The notes: a model not told the origin generated them from the letters alone. A stretch of DNA of 64,000 bases from Novipirellula aureliae (GCF_007860185.1 NZ_SJPY01000003.1:1-64000), one strand, 5' to 3'; positions 7,613 to 15,534 are shown, numbered from the stretch's first letter. Made by a program: numbers and translations.

Positions 7613-7971
7613 TTGACTCCCATGATGAAAACGGCAAACGTAAGCCGCGAAGACAACGCAAGGCACCGGAGACGATGCCGTTGTTCGATCACGTTGAAAC
7701 ACCCAAGCAGACAAAAAAGAAGGCGTTCATAGCGAGTCGAAAGACGTTGCCAAAGAATAGCGAGATTGTCTTGGCGTTCATTCGCAAACAGGGCGACTAC
7801 GGTGCGATGATGTACGAGGCGTCTGTAGGAACCAGCGTTCTGTATCAAAGCATGAGTTCCGTTTATGCAAATTTGAAAGAGAAAGGTCTGATCCGTCACA
7901 ACGGTGTGGAACGTCCAACGCCTTCCGGCATAATGGCGGCGGTTGCTGTCGCTGTAGAGGTGTCGGCATGA
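7609..7971 (+). CDS. Small basic protein with winged-helix-like C-terminal half
   Basis: 120 residues. The first 45 are basic and disordered (KRKPRRQRKAPE). The rest (NSEIVLAFIRKQGDYGAMMYEAS, VYANLKEKGLIRHNG) has the pattern of a winged helix seen in replication and regulatory proteins. Overlaps both neighbours by four bases (ATGA at each end), so it is part of a tightly coupled operon with the replication-initiator-like gene. Exact role unknown. Confidence 0.55.
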   Translation: MIDSHDENGKRKPRRQRKAPETMPLFDHVETPKQTKKKAFIASRKTLPKNSEIVLAFIRKQGDYGAMMYEASVGTSVLYQSMSSVYANLKEKGLIRHNGVERPTPSGIMAAVAVAVEVSA

Positions 7972-8837
7972 ATGGATGGTTTCCAATTCAACACGACATC
8001 GTTGATTCCCCAGTGTTCCACGATGCCGAGTCATTAAGGCTGTTTGTCTGGTTGTCCAAACGAGCTGCAATTTCTACGCAGCGTGTTTCGATGCAAACCG
8101 GGCGAGGTGCAAGCGTTGTCACTTTACAGCGTGGGCAATGCATTGTTGGTCGAAAAAAGGGCGGCGAATTACTTGGATGGTCCGAAGATCGCTTTCGGTA
8201 TCGTCTCGAAAAACTGGAAGAGTGGGAGTTGATTCGTCGGATCCCCGCCACCCATTGGACCGTAATTGAAGTAGTAAATTACGGTGTTTCTGGTAAGACG
8301 AACGAAAATAGTCCCCAACCAAACGCCAACCAAACCCCCAACCAAACGCCACATAGTAAGAGGACCAAGAAGACTAAGAACCAAAATAAAAATACTTCTT
8401 TGTCCAAACTTCGTTTCGACGAAAAAGATTTGAATTTTGCAGAAAAGATGCTTAGCAAAATCCGCGACGTTCTTCCTAAAACGAAAGATCCAAATCTAAA
8501 AAATTGGGCAAGCACAATTAGGTTGATGCGTGAACAAGATTCTTTGACGTATGAGGAAATCCGACAGGTTTTTCTTTGGGCAAACGCAGACGACTTTTGG
8601 TCAACGAACATTGCATCACCAAAGTCGTTACGAAATCATTTCGCGACCCTTCACGCCAAGAGTCTCGCGGCAAGTCAACATCAGACGTCCAGAGTGGCGA
8701 CGGCTGAACAACTTGCGAATTGGACTCCCAACAATCCAGCGTACGGAAGACCGGCCAATGTTCGTCGGATGAAACGGTATGGACCGAAAGCAACGGATGA
8801 ATCAGGGCAACCAGATAATGGGAACGAAAAGCAATGA
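7968..8837 (+). CDS. Replication-initiator-like protein (phage O / DnaD-type organisation)
   Basis: 289 residues. The N-terminal 110 form a winged-helix region like phage replisome organisers: GWFPIQHDIVDSPVFHDAES, LQRGQCIVGRKKGGELLGWS, FRYRLEKLEEWELIRRI. A low-complexity linker (about 115-150) is rich in Asn, Gln and Lys. The C-terminal part (about 160-230) has the motif FWSTNIASPKSLRNHFATL found in phage replication proteins that load helicase. Its linker is encoded by three tandem 11-12 bp repeats, the arrangement of the lambda O gene, whose origin lies inside it. It would let element B replicate when excised. Overlaps the upstream gene by four bases. Confidence 0.65.
   Translation: MNGWFPIQHDIVDSPVFHDAESLRLFVWLSKRAAISTQRVSMQTGRGASVVTLQRGQCIVGRKKGGELLGWSEDRFRYRLEKLEEWELIRRIPATHWTVIEVVNYGVSGKTNENSPQPNANQTPNQTPHSKRTKKTKNQNKNTSLSKLRFDEKDLNFAEKMLSKIRDVLPKTKDPNLKNWASTIRLMREQDSLTYEEIRQVFLWANADDFWSTNIASPKSLRNHFATLHAKSLAASQHQTSRVATAEQLANWTPNNPAYGRPANVRRMKRYGPKATDESGQPDNGNEKQ
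8317..8350 (+). repeat. Three iteron-like direct repeats within the replication gene (candidate origin)
   Basis: AACCAAACGCC (8317-8327), AACCAAACCCCC (8328-8339) and AACCAAACGCC (8340-8350) lie head to tail. A purine-rich, AT-rich stretch follows (8355-8400, with aaccaaaataaaaatac). Iterons plus an AT-rich segment inside the initiator gene are the hallmark of lambda-type origins. Not tested. Confidence 0.5.
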
Positions 8838-8919
8838 CGCTATCAAAAGGGATCGGAAACCTTTTGATTAACAAGTGCTAAGCAAGAGGAAAGCAATTGC
8901 TTTTGAAAATGGAAAAACA

Positions 8920-9222
8920 ATGGGTAAACGAAGAGTCAGACCGATTTGCCTGATGGCACCGATGACCAATGGTGTTGGCGATGCGATTTTAATTGGTCGA
9001 TCCGATGTTGCTTTTGAGGTTGGTTCGTTACTTGCGATTGGACGCGCTAGCGATGGTCGGCAATGGTTGGTTCGCGTTGGTGGTGATGATGTGACGAACG
9101 CATTGCGTGATTTGGTGATTGACGTTGATCCTCCTGGGGTACCAAAGCCTGTGCATGTCTATGACGGGCCAGTGGGGTCGATGCTGTGTATTGATAGTGT
9201 GGAGGGTTATCGAGTTGATTAG
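8920..9222 (+). CDS. Small protein of unknown function
   Basis: 100 residues from the ATG at 8920; an earlier in-frame start at 8875 is possible. The sequence is mostly beta-rich with several Gly-Asp turns (AILIGRSDVAFEVGSLLAIG, WLVRVGGDDV). No motif recognised. Last gene before the integrase promoter region of element B. Confidence 0.45.
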   Translation: MGKRRVRPICLMAPMTNGVGDAILIGRSDVAFEVGSLLAIGRASDGRQWLVRVGGDDVTNALRDLVIDVDPPGVPKPVHVYDGPVGSMLCIDSVEGYRVD

Positions 9223-9540
9223 GTTTTTGAGACGTTGGGCTTGGGTGCTTTTGTTGGGTCTGCGATTGTAGTTTGCCTGGTGGTTGGCGGACTATCGTTT
9301 TAAGGTACTGGTTGATGCACGCGGTTGGTGTTTGGCGGTCAGGAGGCGTTAGGAACTGTCCCCTTGGAGTGCAATGTAACCAAAGGGGGGGAAAAAGGTT
9401 GCGGCTGATTGCTTGTGATTGGCCGTGACGATTGAAGATGGGTATAGTTTTACTGCTGCGGCTAGGTTCGCTACCGAAAACCGGATTACACCACCGGCCC
9501 GCCGCAGCGTTTTCCTTTTGGTGTTTTGTGAGGTGTGACA
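9223..9540. other. Upstream region of integrase 2 with a hairpin
   Basis: 318 bases without a gene. GCTGCGG (about 9454-9460) can pair with CCGCAGC (about 9503-9509), followed by gttttccttttgg, which could end the upstream operon; the enclosed loop is long. A promoter for integrase 2 must lie here or upstream but none is clear. Confidence 0.35.
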
Positions 9541-10905
9541 ATGGCGAGTTTAAGAAAAGAATCTGACCGTGGGCGTACGGGTTGGCGGTTACGGTTCTAT
9601 GTTGATAAGAAACAACGGTCACTCTATTTGAGCGATAGGAGTAAACGACGTGCTGAAAACGTCATGCGACACGTTGAAGAGCTTGTTAGGGCGAAGGCAT
9701 CGGGCGGGGGTGTCGATCCTGTGACAACCAAGTGGGCAGGTGGTATTGATGAACGGTTGTTTGAATCGTTGCTGCGGTATGGCTTGGTTGATCCGAAGCC
9801 GAAGCAAGCCAATAGCGACGAAGCGAAGTTACTTGGCCCGTTTTGCGATGCGTACATCAAGGGGCGAACGGATGTAAAGGAAGCTACCCGCGAAAAATAC
9901 GGGCATACCAAGCGGTTTCTAGTCGGCATGTTCGGGGCGGATCGTCTATTGAAGTCGATCACCAAGGCGGACGCTAAGAAGTGGCAACGATGGCTTTTAC
10001 AGCAACCCGCCCACGTCGATAAGAGCGGTAAAGTCACTCGTTTAATGGCAGAGTCAACGGCGTCCAAGCATGTCAAAAGAGCCAAGACGATGTTTGATGA
10101 AGCGGTTGACGCCCGATTGATCGACGATAGCCCGATGGATGCAATCAAGGGGGGCGACGAAGTGAACCGCAACCGAGACTTCTTTGTTGATCGGCAAACG
10201 GCAACCAAGGTGCTCGAACATTGCCCCGACCACGATTACCGGTTGGCGTTTGCTCTTGCCAGGTACGGCGGGTTCAGGGTTTGCGAGATTCTTTCGCTCA
10301 CCTGGGCGGACGTACTCTGGGACGAAAACAAGATCCGCAACAATTCACCCAAGACGGGTTTGCGGCTAGTGCCCGCCTTTCCCGAGCTGATGCCGTACCT
10401 AGAAGCCTCGTTCGATGCCGCCCCCGCTGGGCAGGTTCGATGCTTAGCGCGTTTCGTGCTTGATGCGAACTTGGGCACCCACATGAACCGCATTATCGAG
10501 CGAGCCGGTTTAGTGCCCTGGGAAAAGACTTTCCAGAACTTGCGTGCATCCCGACGAACCGAGTTGGAAGAGCGTTTCCAAAATCACGTCGTCAACGCAT
10601 GGATGGGGCATTCCGCCAAAGTGGCCGAGAAAAGCTATCTGCAAGTGACACCCGATCACTGGGCGTTGGGTGCTTCAATGAACACCGGAAAAGGGACCGA
10701 AACAAACGGTGGTCTTGCTGGCGGTCTTGTAGGCGGTCTTATCAGTGCCGATCTGGACGCCTCTAAGGAAATCACCGCCAACGAAAAAACCCGTAAAACA
10801 CTGGGTTTTACGGGTTCAGAATGCTTGGGGATTACCCCATTAGCTCCCCCGACAGGACTCGAACCTGTGACAGGCGGATTAACAGTCCGCTGCTCTACCG
10901 ACTGA
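9541..10905 (+). CDS. Tyrosine recombinase / integrase 2 (element B)
   Basis: 454 residues in the integrated state. The N-terminal arm-binding domain begins MASLRKESDRGRTGWRLRFY, like integrase 1. The core-binding domain is about residues 95-190. The catalytic domain has Arg246 (GGFRVCEIL), FQNLRASRRTEL at box II, His357 (WMGHS) and nucleophile Tyr366 (VAEKSYLQ). ATG at 9541 is preferred over a GTG two codons earlier. The last 14 residues (EPVTGGLTVRCSTD) are antisense tRNA-Asn sequence, because the frame runs through the att core and stops inside the tRNA gene. In the circular form the frame instead continues from the core into 2465-2653, giving a 62-residue tail. It should catalyse integration and, with an HTH partner, excision at the tRNA 3' end. 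Confidence 0.9.
   Translation: MASLRKESDRGRTGWRLRFYVDKKQRSLYLSDRSKRRAENVMRHVEELVRAKASGGGVDPVTTKWAGGIDERLFESLLRYGLVDPKPKQANSDEAKLLGPFCDAYIKGRTDVKEATREKYGHTKRFLVGMFGADRLLKSITKADAKKWQRWLLQQPAHVDKSGKVTRLMAESTASKHVKRAKTMFDEAVDARLIDDSPMDAIKGGDEVNRNRDFFVDRQTATKVLEHCPDHDYRLAFALARYGGFRVCEILSLTWADVLWDENKIRNNSPKTGLRLVPAFPELMPYLEASFDAAPAGQVRCLARFVLDANLGTHMNRIIERAGLVPWEKTFQNLRASRRTELEERFQNHVVNAWMGHSAKVAEKSYLQVTPDHWALGASMNTGKGTETNGGLAGGLVGGLISADLDASKEITANEKTRKTLGFTGSECLGITPLAPPTGLEPVTGGLTVRCSTD
10708..10743 (+). promoter_or_regulatory. Three tandem 12-bp repeats, candidate right arm-type integrase sites
   Basis: GGTGGTCTTGCT, GGCGGTCTTGTA and GGCGGTCTTATC lie head to tail inside the 3' part of integrase 2, where they encode GGLAGGLVGGLI. 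They match the two units at 2509-2532 across the att core. A glycine-leucine repeat with no structural need in an integrase tail suggests the DNA is under selection rather than the protein. Confidence 0.5.
10784..10816 (-). terminator. Rho-independent terminator downstream of tRNA-Asn, inside integrase 2
   Basis: On the minus strand a perfect 12-bp stem (AACCCGTAAAAC with GTTTTACGGGTT, 10788-10799 / 10805-10816) with a 5-nt loop is followed by a run of T. It lies about 28 bases past the tRNA 3' end. The element carries it, replacing whatever terminator the tRNA had, and it overlaps the integrase 2 coding sequence on the other strand. Confidence 0.8.
10842..10860. repeat. attR core of element B inside tRNA-Asn
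   Basis: Same 19 bp as 2446-2464. It covers the last bases of the tRNA-Asn gene (acceptor 3' strand, T-arm 3' strand and part of the T loop), so crossover here leaves the tRNA intact. Confidence 0.85.
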
Positions 10906-10916
10906 GCTACAGGGGA
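10844..10916 (-). tRNA. tRNA-Asn (anticodon GTT)
   Basis: 73 bases. The minus strand reads tccccTGtagctcagtcgg then an anticodon arm GGACTGTTAATCC with GTT in the loop and a T-arm with TTCGAGT. The acceptor pairs TCCCCTG with CGGGGGA (one G-U), discriminator G. CCA is not encoded. Integration target of element B, and by inference of element A. Confidence 0.95.
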
Positions 10917-11099
10917 TCTCGGTAGAACGATCGCCAACTTGGCTGGCTGATCGCTTCAGTGAGCGTAAATTTACTAGAGCGATCCGTTCCTCGCAAGGGG
11001 AACTTGCCAATACTTGATTCGCCTCTCGTTTTTTTATCGTCTTGTCGCCGGATAAAACAAATCCAACGGTTTTTTGGGATAATCTAGCCTCCATTTTGG

Positions 11100-12593
11100 C
11101 TATTTGTTTAGTTCATATTTCGCTCGGTAAGGGTAACGGTCGAAGGCGGATGCCTGTTTCTGATTGCCGACCACCAACGGATCGTTGGTTTCGCGAAGCT
11201 TTTCGTAGAGCTGATTTCTCAAAATCTTAGCCACTTCGGCTAAACTTGGGTCGTCGATTCGATTGTCGACCTGCGCGGGGTCGTCGGCGAGGACATACAA
11301 TTCTTCCGCTGGCCTCCGAGCGAAGCATCGATCGTAGTATTGTTGGTTTTCGGCGTCCTGATTGCACTCCATGATTCGGCTTTTCGTTGGTCCATTGTCA
11401 CAATCAGCGAATGAGTTGATCGGATGGGTACTCCCGCTCGGCACTCCCGCTGGCCAACGGTCAGGCTCGAAATTGACGATCAATAGATACTCATCCGTTC
11501 GGATGCCACGCGATGGGTAGCCATTGATCGAGGGCGACTCTTGCGCCGGCGTATGTCGCTGGCGTCCCACGATCACTGCGTTCCGTGATGAGTCGATGCG
11601 ACCTTCCGCTTTTGACGACAAGATGGGCAGTAGCGAACGACCGGTCATCTGAGCGGGAACTCGCACTCCAGCGGCCTCCAGAAACGTTGGTGCCAGATCG
11701 GTCAGACTGACAAGATCGCTGACTCGTCGGCCTATCGGCACTTTACTCGGCCAACGGATCGCTAGCGGCACCCGCGTTCCCCCGTCATACAAGTTTCCTT
11801 TGCAACGCGGGAAGGGCATCCCATGATCGCCGCTGATGACGACGATCGTATTGTCCGAAAGTCCCATCTGTTCGAGCTTATCTAAGACCAAGTCAACTTC
11901 GTTGTTAAACCTTTCCACTTCGAAATAGTAGTCCGCGATGTCGCTTCGTATGATTTCTTCATCGGGGTAGAAGGGAGGCACATCGATCTTGTCGATTGCC
12001 AAACCGCTTTCCCGTCCGCTACCGAGTTTGTAGGGTCGGTGAGGGTCGGACGTTCCAAACCAAAAACAGAATGGCTTCGACGTATCAAGTTTTGCGATGA
12101 AGGCATCGAAGGTTGAATTGGGGCCGCACGGATGCGTTTGGTATCCGCCAGCCGTAAAATCGCCTGGTCCCCAGGCCTTCCGGTAATGGCCTACTTGGTA
12201 ACCTGCATCCTCTAGCAACGAAACAAAATTAGGATGTGCTCTATCAAGTGTCGAATGCAAGTTCGCTCCTTCCCCAAGACGGTAAAACGCTTGTCCCGTA
12301 ATGACTGCATTGCGACTAGGCGTACACGACGGAGAAGAAACGAAAGCGTGTTCGAATAACACGCCATTGCGAGCGATCCGGTCAAGTGCAGGTGAGCGAA
12401 CGACCTCGTCGCCATAGACATGGCCATGCGGCCAACCCCAGTCGTCGGCAAAACAAAACAAGATGTTCGGACGTTTGTCGTTTGGCGAAGCATCCGCTGC
12501 TAGGCCATCGATCGGTGCTGCGAAGGACAGCAATGTGAATAGCAATGTAGCGATACGAGGCGAAGTTAGCGTGTCGAGATTCAGGCTATTCAT
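11100..12593 (-). CDS. Secreted sulfatase, formylglycine type
   Basis: 497 residues. An N-terminal signal peptide (ATLLFTLLSFAAPIDGLAADA) sends it across the inner membrane. The type I sulfatase signature C-T-P-S-R-N at Cys90 is the site converted to formylglycine, with following ITGQ. Metal-site residues appear as FCFADDWGWPHGH near the N-terminus and VVISGDHGMPFPRCKGNLYDGG in the middle. The overall pattern is heparan N-sulfatase/sulfamidase-like, so a sulfated polysaccharide is the probable substrate; the exact bond cannot be told. Its start overlaps the end of the upstream anti-sigma kinase by 8 bases. Planctomycetes encode many such enzymes for algal polysaccharides. Confidence 0.92.
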   Translation of the reverse strand: MNSLNLDTLTSPRIATLLFTLLSFAAPIDGLAADASPNDKRPNILFCFADDWGWPHGHVYGDEVVRSPALDRIARNGVLFEHAFVSSPSCTPSRNAVITGQAFYRLGEGANLHSTLDRAHPNFVSLLEDAGYQVGHYRKAWGPGDFTAGGYQTHPCGPNSTFDAFIAKLDTSKPFCFWFGTSDPHRPYKLGSGRESGLAIDKIDVPPFYPDEEIIRSDIADYYFEVERFNNEVDLVLDKLEQMGLSDNTIVVISGDHGMPFPRCKGNLYDGGTRVPLAIRWPSKVPIGRRVSDLVSLTDLAPTFLEAAGVRVPAQMTGRSLLPILSSKAEGRIDSSRNAVIVGRQRHTPAQESPSINGYPSRGIRTDEYLLIVNFEPDRWPAGVPSGSTHPINSFADCDNGPTKSRIMECNQDAENQQYYDRCFARRPAEELYVLADDPAQVDNRIDDPSLAEVAKILRNQLYEKLRETNDPLVVGNQKQASAFDRYPYRAKYELNK

Positions 12594-13029
12594 CTTGGCT
12601 TTCGCTGTTTTCTTTGTGCTTGATCATGGTGATTTGGTTTCCAGCTTTATTGTAGGAAATTTCGCTCATGATTTCACTCATCAGAAGCACCCCTCTTCCG
12701 CCTGGAACCTCCAACAGTTCTTCACTGCGTGGGTCAGGGATACTGTCGGGGTCAAATCCGCACCCCTGATCGGTGATCTGTATTTCCACCCGTTCGTCGT
12801 CACACGACATTTTGACTTCGACCGTTTTTTTACAGTCATGGCGATTGCCATGGCGAATCGCGTTGACGATCGCTTCTTCGTAGGCCAATTGAACGCGAAA
12901 CAGATCCTGTGGCGACCAATTCCGCTTTGTCATCGCATCCATTATCTCATGCACCAGGGCGCTGCCGGTCGCAGTGTCGCTGGGGATACGACGATGAAGC
13001 GTCCACTTGGAATCCTTGTCGGTAGCCAT
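12586..13029 (-). CDS. Anti-sigma serine kinase, RsbW/SpoIIAB-like (HATPase_c_2)
   Basis: 147 residues with the GHKL ATPase fold: N-box QLAYEEAIVNAIRHGN, G1 box ITDQGCGFDP, G2 GGRGVLLM. Proteins of this kind bind a sigma factor and are relieved when a STAS protein takes their place, phosphorylating that protein on Ser. The STAS protein encoded upstream (13172-13570) on the same strand is the obvious partner, 142 bases away. No sigma factor or PP2C phosphatase is adjacent. The 3' end overlaps the sulfatase start, so expression of the two may be linked. Confidence 0.88.
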   Translation of the reverse strand: MATDKDSKWTLHRRIPSDTATGSALVHEIMDAMTKRNWSPQDLFRVQLAYEEAIVNAIRHGNRHDCKKTVEVKMSCDDERVEIQITDQGCGFDPDSIPDPRSEELLEVPGGRGVLLMSEIMSEISYNKAGNQITMIKHKENSESQDE

Positions 13030-13171
13030 GAAAAACGGTCCTTGGGCGGAAGAAAAGACTCGCGATCTTGCAAGATGAACGGACGAATTGTAAGCAGAAT
13101 TCGTTTTCGATTGCAGCCAAGTAGCAGGCTTCCCCGTTTTTTTACCGAGAATATTCTTTCGAGCCGAATGG

Positions 13172-13570
13172 CTACGCTTTACAGATCAACGCGTCTTCCC
13201 AGTCGATGTTGAACATTCGCTCAAGTCGAGTCAACACAAGAACTTCCCGGACGGCCGTCTGAACATTCGTAAGCACCAGTCGCACTCCATTTTTTCGTGC
13301 TGAACGGTTCATTTCAATCAGTTCATTCAAGCCAACGCTACTGACCCAAGCGACCTCGGCTAAATCAACCGCTACCAGGTCCGTTGCATCCGCGGAAGGC
13401 CGTGATTCAATCCACTGGGTCACGTGATCGGACAACTCACTCGCTGTCTCTGCATCATTGAGATGATCCGCTGATAGTGAAATCCAAGGCTGATCTCCCT
13501 TTATATTCACCAAAGTTGAGGCAAGCTGCGCTGATGTTGCATTCGTGGCTGATTTACTTAGATCGCTCAT
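13172..13570 (-). CDS. STAS-domain anti-sigma factor antagonist
   Basis: 132 residues. VDLAEVAWVSSVGLNELIEMN matches the SpoIIAA/RsbV switch segment, with Ser in the phosphorylation position (SSVGL). The N-terminal 20 residues are an unstructured extension. Works with the neighbouring kinase in a partner-switch; when unphosphorylated it should bind the kinase and free a sigma factor. Confidence 0.85.
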   Translation of the reverse strand: MSDLSKSATNATSAQLASTLVNIKGDQPWISLSADHLNDAETASELSDHVTQWIESRPSADATDLVAVDLAEVAWVSSVGLNELIEMNRSARKNGVRLVLTNVQTAVREVLVLTRLERMFNIDWEDALICKA

Positions 13571-13905
13571 GTTTCTCCAACGTGCTGTGTACTGCTTGGT
13601 TGGCCATCATGTCCAACTCGCTCGCAAGGATCCAAGGCTGATCCCCAAGCGTCTAGTACGAAGAAGGAACGTCGAACACACCCTAGGGCACCCCAGATCA
13701 TGCAAGGATAAGGAAGCATAACAGATCAGAGCTTTGCTATCAAGTAAAAGGTGTGGTCCTTGATGATCGCCCAAATGTCGCACTTCTGGTTCGCGAGGTC
13801 GTCTGGTTCGCGAGTTGGGAGCCTCCTTGTTGGCAGCGTGTATCGAGTCGGGAACTTGGGGGCTTGCAAGGGGGGACCCAATCCACTCGGAGAGCCGAGC
13901 GACGT
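13571..13905. other. Intergenic, 335 bp
   Basis: Between the STAS gene and the end of the next minus-strand gene. Contains tandem-like gttcgcgag repeats (about 13788-13815) but no recognised gene or terminator. Confidence 0.4.
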
Positions 13906-15504
13906 TTACTCGCGTTTCTCTTTCTGATCGGGCTTCAGGGTATCGGGCTTCGGGGTATCGGGCTTCGGCTTATCGGGCTTCGGCTTATCGAGCTTTGGCT
14001 CGATGATGTCTTGCCCGATTGTATACGCCAAACGGCCGATCATTGCAAAATAGAGGAATGCACATCCGATGGTGACAAAGACGGTCATGACGGCTGCGGC
14101 TTGCGGCGCAATCGTCGTACACATTCCATAGAAAACAAGCAATAGAAAGAACATAATCCCTGCGGTGAAGTACAGACCACCCCAAGCTTCGTGGCTGTTG
14201 GTTATGCTGCGGGACACCTCGGCTGAAAATGGAGTAAACGGGTTTCCCATATCCAGCATCGATAGCAAGACAAAGGGGAACAAGATGTAGAGCGATAACA
14301 TCGTGATCGCAACCGCCATCAATCCGGGGCCGAACAACCATTGGCACAGAAACCAAACTGGAACGGCTGAAAAGCCAAACGCTGAAAACGCGACGAAGAG
14401 CGGTTCCATCCAGGCGTAAAAGTCAAAGATGGGCCAATCGGTGACACGTTCTTCTCCGTTTGCGACCGATTGTAAAATGGCAAACCCACAACTAATCACG
14501 ATCGCACATAAGAAGAACCCACCGATATAGGAAGCCGGGATAATGATCTTCGATTCTTGGAAGTTCACGTACAAGACAGCCAAGGCCGAGGCGAAGACCG
14601 ATAGAATGATCCAATGGGCGATCACGCCGATGTCGAAGAAGATACCAAAAATCCCTTTCAGCCAGACACCGATACTTGGAACATCGTATGTCGGCGGAGG
14701 CGTCTCGATTTCGGCTCGCGATGCTTCGTCGAGATACTGTTCGGCCGACTTGCGAAAGGCCTCGATCGGTTTGGGTGTCGTCGGTGACTCTCCCAATCCA
14801 AACGTTTCGACCTTCTGGAGATCGAGTGATTGTTTCTTTTTTATCTTTGGTGGTGGTGGGACCGTGAGTTGCGTGTAGCAGTCACTGCACTTAACCGTTT
14901 TGCCCGCTTGCGTTGCTTGGACGTACAATAGCGAACCGCACACCTTGCACTTCAGCCGATACTCGTTCGCGTATTCGTCCTGATCCGCCGTCGATGCTGT
15001 TTTGGGCGAATTGGGTGTGGAAGCCGGCGTTTGGCTTGTGGTGGCTAGAGGTTTTGGGGCTGGATTTTGATGTGGCGATGGAGTCGAAGGCGTTTCAAAA
15101 TCAGGCAAACTCCCAAAATCGAATGCGTCAAAGTCGTCGGAAGAGGAAGATCCGTCGGTACCAAAGTTGGAGCTTGGCTTCCTCTCTTTGGCCGGCAGTA
15201 AAGCTGGAATCTCATCACCCCAATCATCGAAATCCGCAACCGATGAACTACCAGCCGTCGGCGGGTCGGGGATGGGGGCTTGATCGGGTGCTGATTTGGG
15301 AAAGGGATCCGATGCTGGGGCTTGATTTGGAGATGGGACCGTGTCGCTGTCGAGAGACAACCAATCGTCGTCATCGTTGGGAGCTGAACCGATCACACCG
15401 GGAGTCAGAAAAGTCTTGCCGCAATGCGGGCATTTCACTCGTTCGCTGGCGGACGACGATGGTTCAATGGAAACCGAGCGATCGCATTGAGGACACTTTA
15501 GCAT
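13906..15504 (-). CDS. Zinc-ribbon multi-pass membrane protein of unknown function
   Basis: 532 residues. Two zinc ribbons: MLKCPQC ... VKCPHCGKTF at the N-terminus (MJ0042-like) and LKCKVCGSLLYV ... VKCSDCYTQL about residue 180-210. Between them is a long Pro/Ser/Asp-rich linker. The C-terminal half holds about six hydrophobic helices (for example DIGVIAHWIILSVFASALAVLYV and PLFVAFSAFGFSAVPVWFL). The tail is a run of KPDKPKPDTPKPD repeats, encoded by slippage-prone DNA (13930-13995). Common planctomycete architecture; function not known. The N-terminal ribbons should face the cytoplasm. Confidence 0.75.
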   Translation of the reverse strand: MLKCPQCDRSVSIEPSSSASERVKCPHCGKTFLTPGVIGSAPNDDDDWLSLDSDTVPSPNQAPASDPFPKSAPDQAPIPDPPTAGSSSVADFDDWGDEIPALLPAKERKPSSNFGTDGSSSSDDFDAFDFGSLPDFETPSTPSPHQNPAPKPLATTSQTPASTPNSPKTASTADQDEYANEYRLKCKVCGSLLYVQATQAGKTVKCSDCYTQLTVPPPPKIKKKQSLDLQKVETFGLGESPTTPKPIEAFRKSAEQYLDEASRAEIETPPPTYDVPSIGVWLKGIFGIFFDIGVIAHWIILSVFASALAVLYVNFQESKIIIPASYIGGFFLCAIVISCGFAILQSVANGEERVTDWPIFDFYAWMEPLFVAFSAFGFSAVPVWFLCQWLFGPGLMAVAITMLSLYILFPFVLLSMLDMGNPFTPFSAEVSRSITNSHEAWGGLYFTAGIMFFLLLVFYGMCTTIAPQAAAVMTVFVTIGCAFLYFAMIGRLAYTIGQDIIEPKLDKPKPDKPKPDTPKPDTLKPDQKEKRE

Positions 15505-15534
15505 AGGAGAATTTTAAAGGGATTTTGAGCGAGC

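Larger units (their letters stand above)
2446..10860. mobile_element. Integrative element B at tRNA-Asn, about 8.4 kb
   Basis: The element is bounded by identical 19-bp direct repeats, agctcccccgacaggactc, at 2446-2464 and 10842-10860. The right copy is the 3' end of the tRNA-Asn gene (acceptor strand plus T-arm). The integrase lies next to the tRNA, the standard layout for tRNA-targeting tyrosine-recombinase elements. Content in order: gene-poor structured region, RAMA nuclease (minus), zinc-ribbon protein, unknown protein, two HTH proteins, a small winged-helix-like protein, a replication-initiator-like protein, a small unknown protein, integrase. No capsid, terminase, relaxase or conjugation genes were found. 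This suits an integrative plasmid or a phage satellite rather than a complete prophage or ICE; the class is inference. Confidence 0.85.

Noticed and set aside
12463-13212. 249-residue plus-strand frame
   Set aside because: Antisense shadow of the anti-sigma kinase and sulfatase start, which have clear family motifs.
14913-15506. 197-residue plus-strand frame
   Set aside because: Antisense of the zinc-ribbon membrane protein; Arg/Ser-rich with no family features.
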